Of a stretch of 64,000 bases of DNA, positions 8,490-17,500 are shown in pieces. How positions within the stretch are numbered: position 1 is the first letter of the stretch; every line of letters begins with the position of its first letter. A model generated the notes under the pieces. It was not told the origin of the DNA and did not search any database. It worked only from the letters and a program-made list of their open reading frames with translations. A program made the position numbers and the translations under genes. The stretch spans positions 38,180-102,179 of the IMG/VR virus record IMGVR_UViG_3300043100_000006. One strand, written 5' to 3'. This stretch comes from a virus.

Positions 8490-10037
8490 ATGTTGCCTCT
8501 CGGCATGACCGCGGAAACACTTGAGGCCCTGAAAGCCATTCGCGCACGCGGCGGTGTGGCATACAAGGACATCAATACGGGCCTCGGCTATCAGTGGTAC
8601 GATCTGCAACCGCTGGTAGACCGCACCTTCCCACAAATCACCCCTCTAATCTCTGAGGTTCCACGGCTGGCCGGAGACGGCGGCAGTTCGACGAACTGGA
8701 AAGAGATCTATGCCATCAATGCTGGCAACCTGTCGCCTGGCGTTTCGGAACGCAATCGCAACGCGACAGTGTCGACGTTGCTGCGCAACCACTTCGCGCC
8801 GTATGCCGAACTTGGCTACGAAGACTTCGTAACCTGGAAGTCGGAACTCGAAGCCGGTAAGTTGACGCCGGAAGTGAAAGCGGTTGCGGTTGAAGACCTG
8901 TTCTACGCTTCGCGGCAGGCAGAAGAGAAAGTGCTGCTGTGGGGCAACACCGGCTTGGTAAGCGGCGGCAACGGCGTAACTTTCGGAGTCGCACCGACTC
9001 CGGTCGCGGCCTTGGTTGCTGGCGGCGCTTTGACGGCGCAATCCACTTCGCTGTGGGTTGCAGCGCTGACACCAGAAGGCTTCTTCAACTCGACTGTAGC
9101 GGGTGGCGTACCTACTTCGATCACGCGAAACAATGTTGGCGGGTCGACGGACACTTACGGCGGTGGCAGTTCGCAAATCTCCGCCGCATCAAACGCCGTG
9201 ACCACGGCTGGCGGCAACTTGTCAGTGAGTGGCACGGTTGCATGGGTGCCGGGAGCCGTGGCGTATGCATGGTTCATCGGTTTGACTTCTGGCGGTGCTG
9301 CTACGGCGCGGCTGGCTGCAATTACCACGATTAACTCCGTGGTGATTACGGCGAATCCGGCTGTGACCACGCCGATTTCAGGCTCGACCGTTCTTGCTTC
9401 CGGTTGCAGTCAGGACAATACGGGCAACCAGCTTGAGTTTGACGGGATGATGACGCAAACTGTCGCAGGCTATCTCGCGGGTTCAAGCGCGGTAGTAAAC
9501 GCGCAGGCCACGGGCGTGCCTGGTACCGGCACCGGCCTGACCTACGACGGCGCGGGCGGCATCGTGGAGATCGAAGCGGACTTCCTGCAATTCTGGAATG
9601 CTTCGCGGCTAATCCCCGATGAGATCGTCGTTTCAGGGCAGGAGTTGAAGAACATCCTGCAACTGATCATCAACGGCGGCGGCGCTTCGCTCTATCGTTT
9701 GAACTTGGACGGCAACGCGATGCGCGGAGGCATCACGGCAGGAAACCTAATCCGCAGTTACCTTGGAAAGTTCGCAATGGGCGGCGGTCACGAAGTCTCG
9801 ATCAGCCTCCATCCGAACATGCCAGCCGGGACGATTCTGTACCGGACTAAGCAACTGCCGTACCGTATCCAGAACATGCGGAACACGTTTAACATCCGCA
9901 CGTTGCAGGAGTGGCGGCAGATTGATTGGCCAATCGTGCAGCGGTCGTGGGACTACGGCGTCTACGTAACTGAGACGGCAGAAATGCACGCATCTTTCAG
10001 TTTTGGCATAAGATCTAACATCGCCAATATTGGCTAG
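8490..10037 (+). CDS. Major capsid protein (HK97-fold expected)
   Basis: 515 aa with SD CAGGAGAAAAACAA before ATG 8490. N-terminal 'YQWYDLQPLVDRTFPQITPL' and C-terminal segments ('TKQLPYRIQNMRNTFNIRTL', then 'DYGVYVTETAEM') read like a phage capsid subunit. A G/S/T/A-rich stretch at about residues 150-310 looks like a surface-exposed inserted domain. It follows the scaffold/protease and precedes connectors, and a hairpin ends its transcript. Good confidence from order and length; the fold is inferred. Confidence 0.8.
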   Translation: MLPLGMTAETLEALKAIRARGGVAYKDINTGLGYQWYDLQPLVDRTFPQITPLISEVPRLAGDGGSSTNWKEIYAINAGNLSPGVSERNRNATVSTLLRNHFAPYAELGYEDFVTWKSELEAGKLTPEVKAVAVEDLFYASRQAEEKVLLWGNTGLVSGGNGVTFGVAPTPVAALVAGGALTAQSTSLWVAALTPEGFFNSTVAGGVPTSITRNNVGGSTDTYGGGSSQISAASNAVTTAGGNLSVSGTVAWVPGAVAYAWFIGLTSGGAATARLAAITTINSVVITANPAVTTPISGSTVLASGCSQDNTGNQLEFDGMMTQTVAGYLAGSSAVVNAQATGVPGTGTGLTYDGAGGIVEIEADFLQFWNASRLIPDEIVVSGQELKNILQLIINGGGASLYRLNLDGNAMRGGITAGNLIRSYLGKFAMGGGHEVSISLHPNMPAGTILYRTKQLPYRIQNMRNTFNIRTLQEWRQIDWPIVQRSWDYGVYVTETAEMHASFSFGIRSNIANIG

Positions 10038-10133
10038 CGCTTACACGGTATAGGTTGCAGATTCGCGGCAAGACAAGCAGCATAACTTTCCCTGGCAGGG
10101 CACTTCTGGGATGTATGTCGGGGGAGCCGGAAC

Positions 10134-10159
10134 GGGCGGCGGTTGGGAGACCGTCGCCC
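10134..10159 (+). terminator. Hairpin ending the capsid transcript
   Basis: Nine-pair stem (one G-U) GGGCGGCGG / CCGTCGCCC with an 8-nt loop, then a short GTTTTAT tract. It separates the capsid gene from the small autonomous unit that follows. Confidence 0.5.
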
Positions 10160-10168
10160 TGAAGGTTT

Positions 10169-10174
10169 TATAAT
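10169..10174 (+). promoter_or_regulatory. -10 box TATAAT of a leaderless small unit
   Basis: A perfect TATAAT ends 6 nt before ATG 10181, so the transcript would start at or near the start codon. The -35 is weak (TTGGGA at a long 20-nt spacing) and lies within the preceding hairpin. Confidence 0.45.
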
Positions 10175-10180
10175 TCAGAC

Positions 10181-10423
10181 ATGAACGATCAAGGCTGCTA
10201 CCATATTTGCTGGCCTCCGCCGATGTACAATCCATCGTGGCTCGGCAGGTTGCTCGGTTTCAGTATCGCCCAAGCCATTGGTCTCACCAAGATTATGAGG
10301 CTGGTAGTCAATAAGCCGAGCAAGGGCGAATACGCATTCGACTCGGCCACTGGCGTTTTCACATTCGCGGTCGAAGACGCTGACAGGGAGATTCTGATTG
10401 GATCTGCGATACGTACTATATAA
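10181..10423 (+). CDS. Moron-like small protein
   Basis: 80 aa, no SD; start inferred as leaderless from the TATAAT box. The C-terminal third (from 'GEYAFDSATGVF') matches a beta module found in the connector, tail-tube and tail-tip proteins of this window. The N-terminus is aromatic and proline-rich. It is bounded by a hairpin upstream and a strong terminator downstream, so it is an independent insertion in the late operon. Function unknown. Confidence 0.45.
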   Translation: MNDQGCYHICWPPPMYNPSWLGRLLGFSIAQAIGLTKIMRLVVNKPSKGEYAFDSATGVFTFAVEDADREILIGSAIRTI

Positions 10424-10428
10424 GTCGT

Positions 10429-10501
10429 GCAGGTTCAAATCCTGCCTATGCTGCTCACATAGATAGCTCGCGCGGTAGCGGGAAACTGGAGGCAAACCAG
10501 T
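10429..10501 (+). ncRNA. tRNA-like arms in permuted order (candidate only)
   Basis: GCAGG-TTCAAAT-CCTGC (10429-10445) is a consensus TPsiC arm. It is followed by CTATG...CATAG (acceptor-like, 7-nt loop), a D-arm-like segment with GGTAGCG, and a perfect 5-bp stem with a 7-nt loop (10485-10501, loop AGGCAAA). This order is T-arm, acceptor, D-arm, anticodon arm, i.e. circularly permuted. Defects: no U33, a short acceptor, no encoded CCA. It may be a tRNA relic, a structured RNA or chance. Confidence 0.25.
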
Positions 10502-10510
10502 AGAGCGAAG

Positions 10511-10534
10511 GCCGTCCCAAAAAGGACGGCTTTT
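10511..10534 (+). terminator. Rho-independent terminator
   Basis: GCCGTCC / GGACGGC perfect 7-bp stem with a 6-nt loop, followed by TTTT. It ends the small unit at 10169-10510. Confidence 0.85.
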
Positions 10535-10541
10535 CTATTTC

Positions 10542-10554
10542 TCCACCGGGTGGA
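10542..10554. repeat. Dispersed palindrome copy 2
   Basis: TCCACC-G-GGTGGA, extended by a C/G pair outside the core. It lies 15 nt upstream of the connector ATG (10570) and its right arm GGAGGG is the only nearby SD-like sequence. Confidence 0.9.
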
Positions 10555-10569
10555 GGGACTGGGAAATAA

Positions 10570-11415
10570 ATGCTGACCGACATCGCCACGGTAATGCGCG
10601 CGCTGCATCTCGTGACGACCAACAGCGTGCCGGTACTGTCGCCGCTAATTCCTGATCAGAGCCAAGCGTTTCTGGATGAGACCGGGCGCACGACCTTTGA
10701 TCTTGCAAGCTATGTCGAGACGCGGGACGGACTCGGCAACGATACGATGCAGTTGCAGTATTTCCCGGTGCAGTCGGTCGCATCGTTGGTCAAGAATGGC
10801 GTGACGATTCCGCTGTCAACCGCATGGAACATGTGGGGCTACCAGTGGGACGCGCTCGGCAAGATCACGCTGATCTGCGATTCGTTTAACTGCGGGAATA
10901 TCACGTTCAACCGCAAGAACGTTGTTATTACCTACACCGCTGGCTATCCCACGATCACGGTATCGAACGAACTACAAACCATCGTAGCAACGAATCCGCA
11001 AGGGCCAGGGGGGACGGTAGCGACATGGCCTCCGCCGTACACGATTTACGTTCTGCAACCGAACTGGCTGGCGGATGGCGGCGTAAGTTATTTCGGGGGC
11101 GCGGCGTTGACGCCAGTGACAGGACCGCCGAGCGTGGGACAGTATTACGTTTTGGGAAGTGGCGGTTACCTGTTTGCTGCGGCTGATGTGGGCAAGCAGG
11201 TGACGTTGAACTATACCGCATCTGGCTATCCATCAGACTTGGTTGGTGCCGTGACGCGGATGATCGCTCTGCGCTACTATCAGCAGGGGCACGAGGACAA
11301 GAAGCAAGACAAGCTCGGCGAGGGAACAACGACATATTCTAAAGAAGCGTACCCAACAGATGTTGTTAGGATCATCAAGAAATTTAAGAAGCATTTCTTC
11401 CTTCCCGGATTCTAA
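10570..11415 (+). CDS. Head-tail connector (gp6-like)
   Basis: 281 aa. Ends ('LVGAVTRMIALRYYQQGHED', then 'IIKKFKKHFFLPGF') resemble phage head-tail connector/DNA-packaging adaptor proteins. A beta module of about 60 residues (around 158-220: 'ALTPVTGPPSVGQYYV', 'DVGKQVTLNY') interrupts the helical core and recurs in the tail tube and tail tip. A palindrome copy sits just upstream. The stop abuts the next ATG. Confidence 0.6.
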   Translation: MLTDIATVMRALHLVTTNSVPVLSPLIPDQSQAFLDETGRTTFDLASYVETRDGLGNDTMQLQYFPVQSVASLVKNGVTIPLSTAWNMWGYQWDALGKITLICDSFNCGNITFNRKNVVITYTAGYPTITVSNELQTIVATNPQGPGGTVATWPPPYTIYVLQPNWLADGGVSYFGGAALTPVTGPPSVGQYYVLGSGGYLFAAADVGKQVTLNYTASGYPSDLVGAVTRMIALRYYQQGHEDKKQDKLGEGTTTYSKEAYPTDVVRIIKKFKKHFFLPGF

Positions 11416-11898
11416 ATGCCCAAAGCCTTCGACTTTTCCGTCAGCGGCGACATGGCAGCGCGTGCGCGAATGGAAGGTATGCCAGACCGCCTCGTGCCGC
11501 TGCTAGTGCGAAATTTGAACACGGTCCACACGCAACTCCAGCGGTTTATTGTGAGCGACAAGTTGAGCGGCCAGGTGCTCAAGTCGCACTCTGGAAACCT
11601 GAAGCGAAACATCCTTCAGATCCCTGCAACGGTCGAAGGCTATCAAGTTACGGCCGGTGTAGGGCTCGGCAAGAATGCCAAGTACGGATTGGCGCATGAG
11701 TTCGGCGCCGATATCCCGGAACGAACGCCAGTGAATGCTAAGGCGCTTTCGTGGATCGGCGCGGATGGGGTCCGCGTGTTCTTCATGCGAGCACGGGCGT
11801 TTCATCTGCCAGAGAGAAGTTTCCTGCGATCCTCATTTACTGAGTTCCAGCCAAAGATTCAGGATGCCGCGGCATCCGCAGTGCAAGAAGCCCTATGA
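11416..11898 (+). CDS. HK97 gp10-like tail completion protein
   Basis: 160 aa. 'GKNAKYGLAHEFGADI' and the flanking helical segments are typical of the HK97 gp10/gp9-type family that joins head and tail. It starts immediately after the connector and overlaps the next gene by 4 nt (ATGA), so stoichiometry is probably coupled. Confidence 0.7.
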   Translation: MPKAFDFSVSGDMAARARMEGMPDRLVPLLVRNLNTVHTQLQRFIVSDKLSGQVLKSHSGNLKRNILQIPATVEGYQVTAGVGLGKNAKYGLAHEFGADIPERTPVNAKALSWIGADGVRVFFMRARAFHLPERSFLRSSFTEFQPKIQDAAASAVQEAL

Positions 11899-12386
11899 GT
11901 GGTCCTTCAGTCTTTATTCCTCCATCGCGAGAATCGGTCTACGCCGCGCTGTTCGCGTTACTTCAGTCGGCGACTCTTGGCGGGAATCCGGCCTTCGTAA
12001 CCACGGGGCGCGCCTTGCGGTCACAGGAACAAATCAACGGCATTGAGCAGCCGGCGATGTTCATGTTGCAGACGGATGAAGAGTGGAAGCAGAATGCCAG
12101 CGGCCTGCCCTACGTGTCCGATGCGATGGTCGAGGTGTACATCTTCGCGCAGCAGCCGGACGATCTGGTAGCGCCGTCTCCGCAACTGAATAACTTGGTC
12201 GACGCAGCACTTGCGACCTTGAAACCTCCATACCCAGGACAGAAGCAGACCCTTGGCGGTCTTGTGGAAGCGGTTGTACTCCGCGGCAAAGCAGAATACC
12301 GTCTTGGTCTTCAGGGAGTGATCAATGCTTTCGCAGTCTTTCCGGTTGTACTCATCATGCCGAAGTGGCAGCAGGGTCTCGGCTGA
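11895..12386 (+). CDS. Tail terminator-like protein
   Basis: 163 aa with the size, alpha/beta pattern and operon position of phage tail-terminator (gpU-like) proteins: 'ESVYAALFALLQSA' at the N-terminus, then 'QPAMFMLQTDEEW', and a C-terminal strand-rich region. The family call rests on position and general pattern. Confidence 0.5.
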   Translation: MSGPSVFIPPSRESVYAALFALLQSATLGGNPAFVTTGRALRSQEQINGIEQPAMFMLQTDEEWKQNASGLPYVSDAMVEVYIFAQQPDDLVAPSPQLNNLVDAALATLKPPYPGQKQTLGGLVEAVVLRGKAEYRLGLQGVINAFAVFPVVLIMPKWQQGLG

Positions 12387-12389
12387 GTC

Positions 12390-12668
12390 ATGGTTTGGAA
12401 TCCGGTGCGCATGGCAAACGGGACATGGCTCTGGTGGGCCACACTGCCAAGCGAGTGGACTGCATGGGTAATTGACGATTCCTGGCGTCGAGGGATTGGG
12501 ACAGAGTACAGGATTGCAGTCTCGGTCAAGACGGTGACATTCTTTTCGCCGGGCCGATTCATAGACTTCCGCGAGGCGAAGGTTGCGGCGGTTACTCGAG
12601 CGCTGCATCTCCAGTGGCAACCGCTGGCGAATAACGGGCACTTTTCCAAAGAACGAAAATCCACGTAG
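12390..12668 (+). CDS. Hypothetical protein, aromatic-rich
   Basis: 92 aa starting 3 nt after the preceding stop, with an unusually high tryptophan content in its first 35 residues. No domain recognised. It lies between the tail terminator and the secreted fiber-like proteins. Confidence 0.5.
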   Translation: MVWNPVRMANGTWLWWATLPSEWTAWVIDDSWRRGIGTEYRIAVSVKTVTFFSPGRFIDFREAKVAAVTRALHLQWQPLANNGHFSKERKST

Positions 12669-12682
12669 AAAGGAATAAATCT

Positions 12683-15673
12683 ATGAAGATCATGGGAGGG
12701 CGCATCGTCGCACTGGTGGGCATTCTCTCGCTCATGCTCTGTAGTCTTGTACTTGCGCAGGATATTCAACCAACCACGCAAGGGCCAAACAAAGAGACGG
12801 CAGCCTCGGCGGTAATTTCAATTTCGGGAACGCCGGTCTTCTTCGCGGATAGGGGCGGCACGGTTTCTCAGGATTTTGAAATTGTCGTGAACGGATCTCC
12901 GTCCGCGCTGACAGTCAACGTTTACGGGTGCGGACTCTTTGTTTGTACTGCGCTTCCGCTCGGGACTTCGACAGGAACGGGAAGCCAGCACATCCCGGTG
13001 AGCGGCCCCTACGCCCGGTACGAGGTTGTGCCGACTTTTAGCGGCGGAACTTCGCCGACCGTACAGATTAATCGCTACGCAACGACGGCACGAAGCGGCG
13101 GCACGACGCTCACGGGTACGGCGCCAATCGTAGTCGCGGGAGGGGCAGTGTCATGCCCCACCTGCGGCACTGGTACGGGTAACGTAATCGGCGCCACTAC
13201 GCCAACAGCGGGCGATGCGGCGTCATTTGCCGATACCACTGGCAAGTTGCTAGCAGATGCCGGTGGCCCAGTCCCAACGACCATCGCTCCGGTAGCGACT
13301 CAGTTCTTAAGCGGGTATACCAAGAGCACTGGGGCATTTACGCAACGGGCTCTTGTGAGCGGCGATGTTCCAAACAATGGCGCGAACACAACCGGCAGTG
13401 CTGGAAGTTTTACAGGTAACTTGGTCGGCGACGTGACGGGAGCGCAGGGCGCGACGGTTGTTGGGAAAATCAACGGTGTGCCTTTATGTTCTGGCGTCGT
13501 TCCATCTACGACGCAAGTATTAACCTACACAACAGCGAGCAGCCCGAATCCATGTCTTACGTATGGATCTGTTAGCCCGCTTACGACAACTGGCGACATA
13601 TATATCTACAATAGCGGTAATGCTCGGCTACCATTTGGGGCAAATGGCCAATTCATGTTTGGTGCGAGCGGACTGCCGGCATGGGATGTGAATCTAACTG
13701 ACGTTTCTAACCTACTTTCATATACCGGGGCGAGCGGAATCTCCACCAGTGGGCCGATCGCTGGCGGAACTGGAATAAGTAGCAGTGGATCGGGGGCTGG
13801 ACGATTCAGTGCGGGTGCTGGTGCTACGCCGTTTCCAATTAGCGGCAATGCTTATGAATTAATCGGCCCCGCGCAAACGGGGACGGAGTATCAAGAGATG
13901 GTACCGAATGCTGCAGCGACTGGGTTTCTCTACGATACCTCAATCACTCCAGCGACGGCCGGTACGATCACTTTTAGCGGGACTGGGATTGCTACGATTC
14001 CACTCTCGACGGGCGGCACATATCCAGCAGGGATGTATGCTGGGAGCGGCACCGGGCCTCCTTGTCAAATCTCAGGTAATGGCACGAATGCCACCTGCAC
14101 TACGACGATGAATAGCGGCGGGACGGCTGTCGCAAGCTTTAACGTCGGACTCCCTGGCAGTGGCTACACTTTAGCTACCGCATCCGTGCCCAACCAAAAC
14201 TTTCGCTCTTATCTTGCGACAGCAGGTATTCCTCAAGGCGGTACGGGCCAAGCAACGGCCAATGCGGCATTTAACGCCCTGTCCCCAATGACAACGTTGG
14301 GTGACATTGAGTATGAAAACTCTACTCCAGCAGCCGCTAGATTAGCGGGGAACACGAGTGCGACCAAGAACTTCTTAACACAGACGGGCAATGGAACGAC
14401 ATCATCAGCTCCATTATGGGGGCCACTTGCATCTGGCGACATTCCGAATAATGCGGCGAACACTACAGGCACAGCTAGCAATGCAATCGCTGTCAATACG
14501 AACGCGTTTCCCGCTGCCGGTACCTTCGTTTCGGGTGGTATGCCCTGCTACACGAGCACGACCGTAGAGGCTTCTTCCCTATTGTTTAATACGGCGCAGC
14601 CTATCATCGGGAGCGGCGCTGGCACATGCCCAGTAAGCGCTTCAGGAATTAAGTTTGGAAACAATTTAATTCAAAGCACGGCCAACGCCAGCAATATGAC
14701 CTACTCTTCTGGCAACGGAAACGTCAATGCTAACGTTGCCTTGGGTACGACTACCCTCCAAGGGCCAGATATCAATGGGACTGGCGGAGCAGCGTCTGTC
14801 GGTGGGCAAGCTTTAGTCCGCGGCGGAAACAACGCGGCCACCAACGCATCAAGCACGGCTGGAAACGTCGAAGTAGTGGCCGGGACTAGCGTGAGTGCTA
14901 CGATCGGCCATCAGGGTCTTCATCAATTTGGGGGTGCCTATACAAAAGGCACGACCTATACTCAATGGAATCTTCAGTGCTCACAATCTACGGCGGAACA
15001 AACACAGGACTGCACGGCGAGCCCGACCAATGTGATTGGAGTTGGTGAGAGCGTGAGTGCGACTGGCGTTACGGTGTTGGATGATGGAGATATCCCGATC
15101 AATGCCAGCGCAGCGGTGACGGCCGGGCATTCGGTATGCGCAGGCACGACGGCTGGACAGGTTACGGATAGCGGCGGCACAGGCCCATGCACATTTGGAT
15201 CAACGATTGGGCACGTAACGCATACCAGTGGGACTTACACACTGCCGGATGGCGTGAGCGTTACAGCGAGCACTTCGCTTCCGATTGTCCATTGGGAATA
15301 TCGTGCGCCGACCTTCCCGCAAATGGTGGGTTCGGTTAGTTGCACACAAGCCAACTGCGCATCCTCCGCGACCACGCTATTCACTACAGGTGGAAGCACG
15401 GCACTATATAACATTTTCGCGGCAATTGACTGCACCGGTACGACCTCGACAGCTACGGCACAAATCAGCGTCAAATATACTGATCCCAGCGGGACGGTAC
15501 AAACTCTCGCACCCACGGCTGCGGCCTGCACCGCTTTAGGAAGTTCCTCGGTAGCTATGATAAACCAGAGTGTAGAAGCGCAAAATGCGACAGCGATTCA
15601 ATATCTAACGACGGGAGTAAATTCACCGAACTATCAAGCCCGCGTCTCCATTATCCAGTTAACCACGAACTAA
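12683..15673 (+). CDS. Fiber-like surface protein with signal peptide
   Basis: 996 aa. An N-terminal signal peptide is clear: K/R, a hydrophobic core LVGILSLMLCSLVLA, then a cleavage-like LA-Q near residue 26. The rest is G/S/T/A-rich. It has tail-fiber style repeats ('SPLTTTGDIYIYNSGNARLP' and 'SPMTTLGDIEYENSTPAAAR') that typically give trimeric fibers. A Sec signal on a fiber-like protein inside the virion operon is odd: it may be exported from the infected cell rather than assembled. SD AGAAAGGAA precedes the ATG. Confidence 0.65.
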   Translation: MKIMGGRIVALVGILSLMLCSLVLAQDIQPTTQGPNKETAASAVISISGTPVFFADRGGTVSQDFEIVVNGSPSALTVNVYGCGLFVCTALPLGTSTGTGSQHIPVSGPYARYEVVPTFSGGTSPTVQINRYATTARSGGTTLTGTAPIVVAGGAVSCPTCGTGTGNVIGATTPTAGDAASFADTTGKLLADAGGPVPTTIAPVATQFLSGYTKSTGAFTQRALVSGDVPNNGANTTGSAGSFTGNLVGDVTGAQGATVVGKINGVPLCSGVVPSTTQVLTYTTASSPNPCLTYGSVSPLTTTGDIYIYNSGNARLPFGANGQFMFGASGLPAWDVNLTDVSNLLSYTGASGISTSGPIAGGTGISSSGSGAGRFSAGAGATPFPISGNAYELIGPAQTGTEYQEMVPNAAATGFLYDTSITPATAGTITFSGTGIATIPLSTGGTYPAGMYAGSGTGPPCQISGNGTNATCTTTMNSGGTAVASFNVGLPGSGYTLATASVPNQNFRSYLATAGIPQGGTGQATANAAFNALSPMTTLGDIEYENSTPAAARLAGNTSATKNFLTQTGNGTTSSAPLWGPLASGDIPNNAANTTGTASNAIAVNTNAFPAAGTFVSGGMPCYTSTTVEASSLLFNTAQPIIGSGAGTCPVSASGIKFGNNLIQSTANASNMTYSSGNGNVNANVALGTTTLQGPDINGTGGAASVGGQALVRGGNNAATNASSTAGNVEVVAGTSVSATIGHQGLHQFGGAYTKGTTYTQWNLQCSQSTAEQTQDCTASPTNVIGVGESVSATGVTVLDDGDIPINASAAVTAGHSVCAGTTAGQVTDSGGTGPCTFGSTIGHVTHTSGTYTLPDGVSVTASTSLPIVHWEYRAPTFPQMVGSVSCTQANCASSATTLFTTGGSTALYNIFAAIDCTGTTSTATAQISVKYTDPSGTVQTLAPTAAACTALGSSSVAMINQSVEAQNATAIQYLTTGVNSPNYQARVSIIQLTTN

Positions 15674-15685
15674 TGCGGAGAATGA

Positions 15686-17500
15686 ATGGCTATCTTAAAG
15701 AGAGTCTTAGTCCTATTTTTATTAGTCGCATCCATTGACGCACAACAGCAACTCAATCTGGTTATGGTCGCGCAAGCGCCGCTCGCCTCGGGGGGATCGA
15801 CGGCAGCCCTATATACCGGACTCGTCAATAATGTGTTCCAGCAAGGCGCATCGGGGAGTCTCGCGCGCTATGTAAGTGGCGTGACGCCTATTGTCGCTTG
15901 GAATGTGGTGGACACTGGTACGACTGCTCCATCAATCAATTGGACGACGCTCGATGCCGATCTTAATGCTTGGCTATCAAACGGCGCGCCCTATCTTGGA
16001 ATCATCTTCGCGCCAGCGATCGAAGGCGGCAATAACAACGGAACGCCAGCTTATGTCTTTACGACAACATACCAGGCGGCCATTGGAGCCGCACAGCCGC
16101 AAGATATCGTAGTGACGGGTTCCTATAGGGGTGGCAGCGGCAGTCCTTACGGCAATGCGAATGGCGCAACAGGATGCACGACAGGCTGTGATTACAATAT
16201 CAATACTTGTGTTACCGCTGGCTGCACGTGGACGAATAGCGGCAATGACACGAGCGGACTCCCGGTGAGTATGATCGGGGAACCCATTGTCACCGCATGG
16301 GAATCTTTTGTGCAACAGGTTTACATCCACTTCTCTTCGGCCTGTGCGACGGGCGCGGGAGTGACGGACTGCACAAATGCGGCGACGGTGACCGCTAAAT
16401 TAAAGTACATAAAGTTCGGTCCAACACAAGGCGGCGAAGCGAGTGTAGTTGGATTGGCCCTTTGGCCGATTCCCTCGGCGTACTCGACCTTCTCGCAGGC
16501 TTTTGTGGGAACTAACTCAGTGGCTCCAACTACGCCAACATGCCATCTCACTGGTACGGGTGGCGTGCTCAGTTATCTGGAACAGTTTTACGCTTTGCTG
16601 GGAACCTATATCACAACCTACAATCCCTCGTGGATAGTGGTCGAATCGCTTCACTCGAATGGCAATCCTCCCAACGCTTCTTATGCGGACTGTCAGGCGA
16701 TCTACGCAAAGGGAGACGGGTTGGGATTCGGCACCAACGGGTTAGAGATCAGCGACCAAGCCAATTATGCTGCTAGCAACGCGCCGCTTACGCCAGACCT
16801 TACGAATTGCACGAGCGATTGGTGCTACAACGTAAACGCCTATTGGCTGAATGTGCCGGCGAACTATCTTCAGACGTTGACGATTACCGATCCATCAAAT
16901 GGATATCCACCTGGCGAAGTTACTTCTGGCCAAGCCGGCTCGCTTGTAACCCTACTCACTTTTGCTTCGCAACGCCACGTGAGTATTGCGGAAATCTATC
17001 CGTGCGATGCCATGTTCGCCTTTGCAACCGCATGGAGTGGCCTTCCATCTACAGGTAATGGGGCAAGTTTGACCAACTGCCAGAGTTGGTACAACCAATC
17101 CTCGGGTGGGATTATCGGCTCGTCTGTCGGGGCGATTGGCGCGGGTTACGCGGTCAACGACACAGGCACGGTGACAACGGGCGGGGGTAATGCAACTTAC
17201 ATTGTTACGGCTGTCGTCGGGGGCGGAGTCTCATCTTTCAATATTGTGCTCACTGGGACTGGATACTCGGTTTCAAATGGCCAAGCGACGGCGAAAACTT
17301 CGGGGTCCGGGAATGGAGCATTCACGGTAAATGTAACGGCTATCTCACCGCTTGCGGGGAGTTACAATGCCACTGGCGGCGGAGCAGGGGTGAATAATCA
17401 GTATGCGGAGGCGATTCAAAGTTTCACGTCGGCCAGCCCTGCGGGGACCGCGACTCTCACTGGTAATGCATCTGTAACAGGAAAGGCCTCGATTCAATGA
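15686..17500 (+). CDS. Secreted glycosidase-like protein
   Basis: 604 aa with a signal peptide (VLVLFLLVASIDAQ). Residues about 45-440 resemble a TIM-barrel glycosidase-type domain ('PYLGIIFAPAIEGG', 'PAYVFTTTYQAAI', 'KYIKFGPTQGGEAS', 'WIVVESLHSNGNP'). Related phrases occur at about residues 950-1260 of the tail-tip protein. A G/T-rich C-terminal segment follows. It overlaps the next gene by 4 nt. The substrate, perhaps host exopolysaccharide, is inference; the fold call needs a profile search. Confidence 0.5.
   Translation: MAILKRVLVLFLLVASIDAQQQLNLVMVAQAPLASGGSTAALYTGLVNNVFQQGASGSLARYVSGVTPIVAWNVVDTGTTAPSINWTTLDADLNAWLSNGAPYLGIIFAPAIEGGNNNGTPAYVFTTTYQAAIGAAQPQDIVVTGSYRGGSGSPYGNANGATGCTTGCDYNINTCVTAGCTWTNSGNDTSGLPVSMIGEPIVTAWESFVQQVYIHFSSACATGAGVTDCTNAATVTAKLKYIKFGPTQGGEASVVGLALWPIPSAYSTFSQAFVGTNSVAPTTPTCHLTGTGGVLSYLEQFYALLGTYITTYNPSWIVVESLHSNGNPPNASYADCQAIYAKGDGLGFGTNGLEISDQANYAASNAPLTPDLTNCTSDWCYNVNAYWLNVPANYLQTLTITDPSNGYPPGEVTSGQAGSLVTLLTFASQRHVSIAEIYPCDAMFAFATAWSGLPSTGNGASLTNCQSWYNQSSGGIIGSSVGAIGAGYAVNDTGTVTTGGGNATYIVTAVVGGGVSSFNIVLTGTGYSVSNGQATAKTSGSGNGAFTVNVTAISPLAGSYNATGGGAGVNNQYAEAIQSFTSASPAGTATLTGNASVTGKASIQ

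Noticed and set aside
10077-10454. Ordinary tRNA gene interrupted by an insertion, using GCAGCATA/TATGCTGC as acceptor stem
   Set aside because: No D arm or anticodon arm follows the 5' half; the pairing is probably chance.
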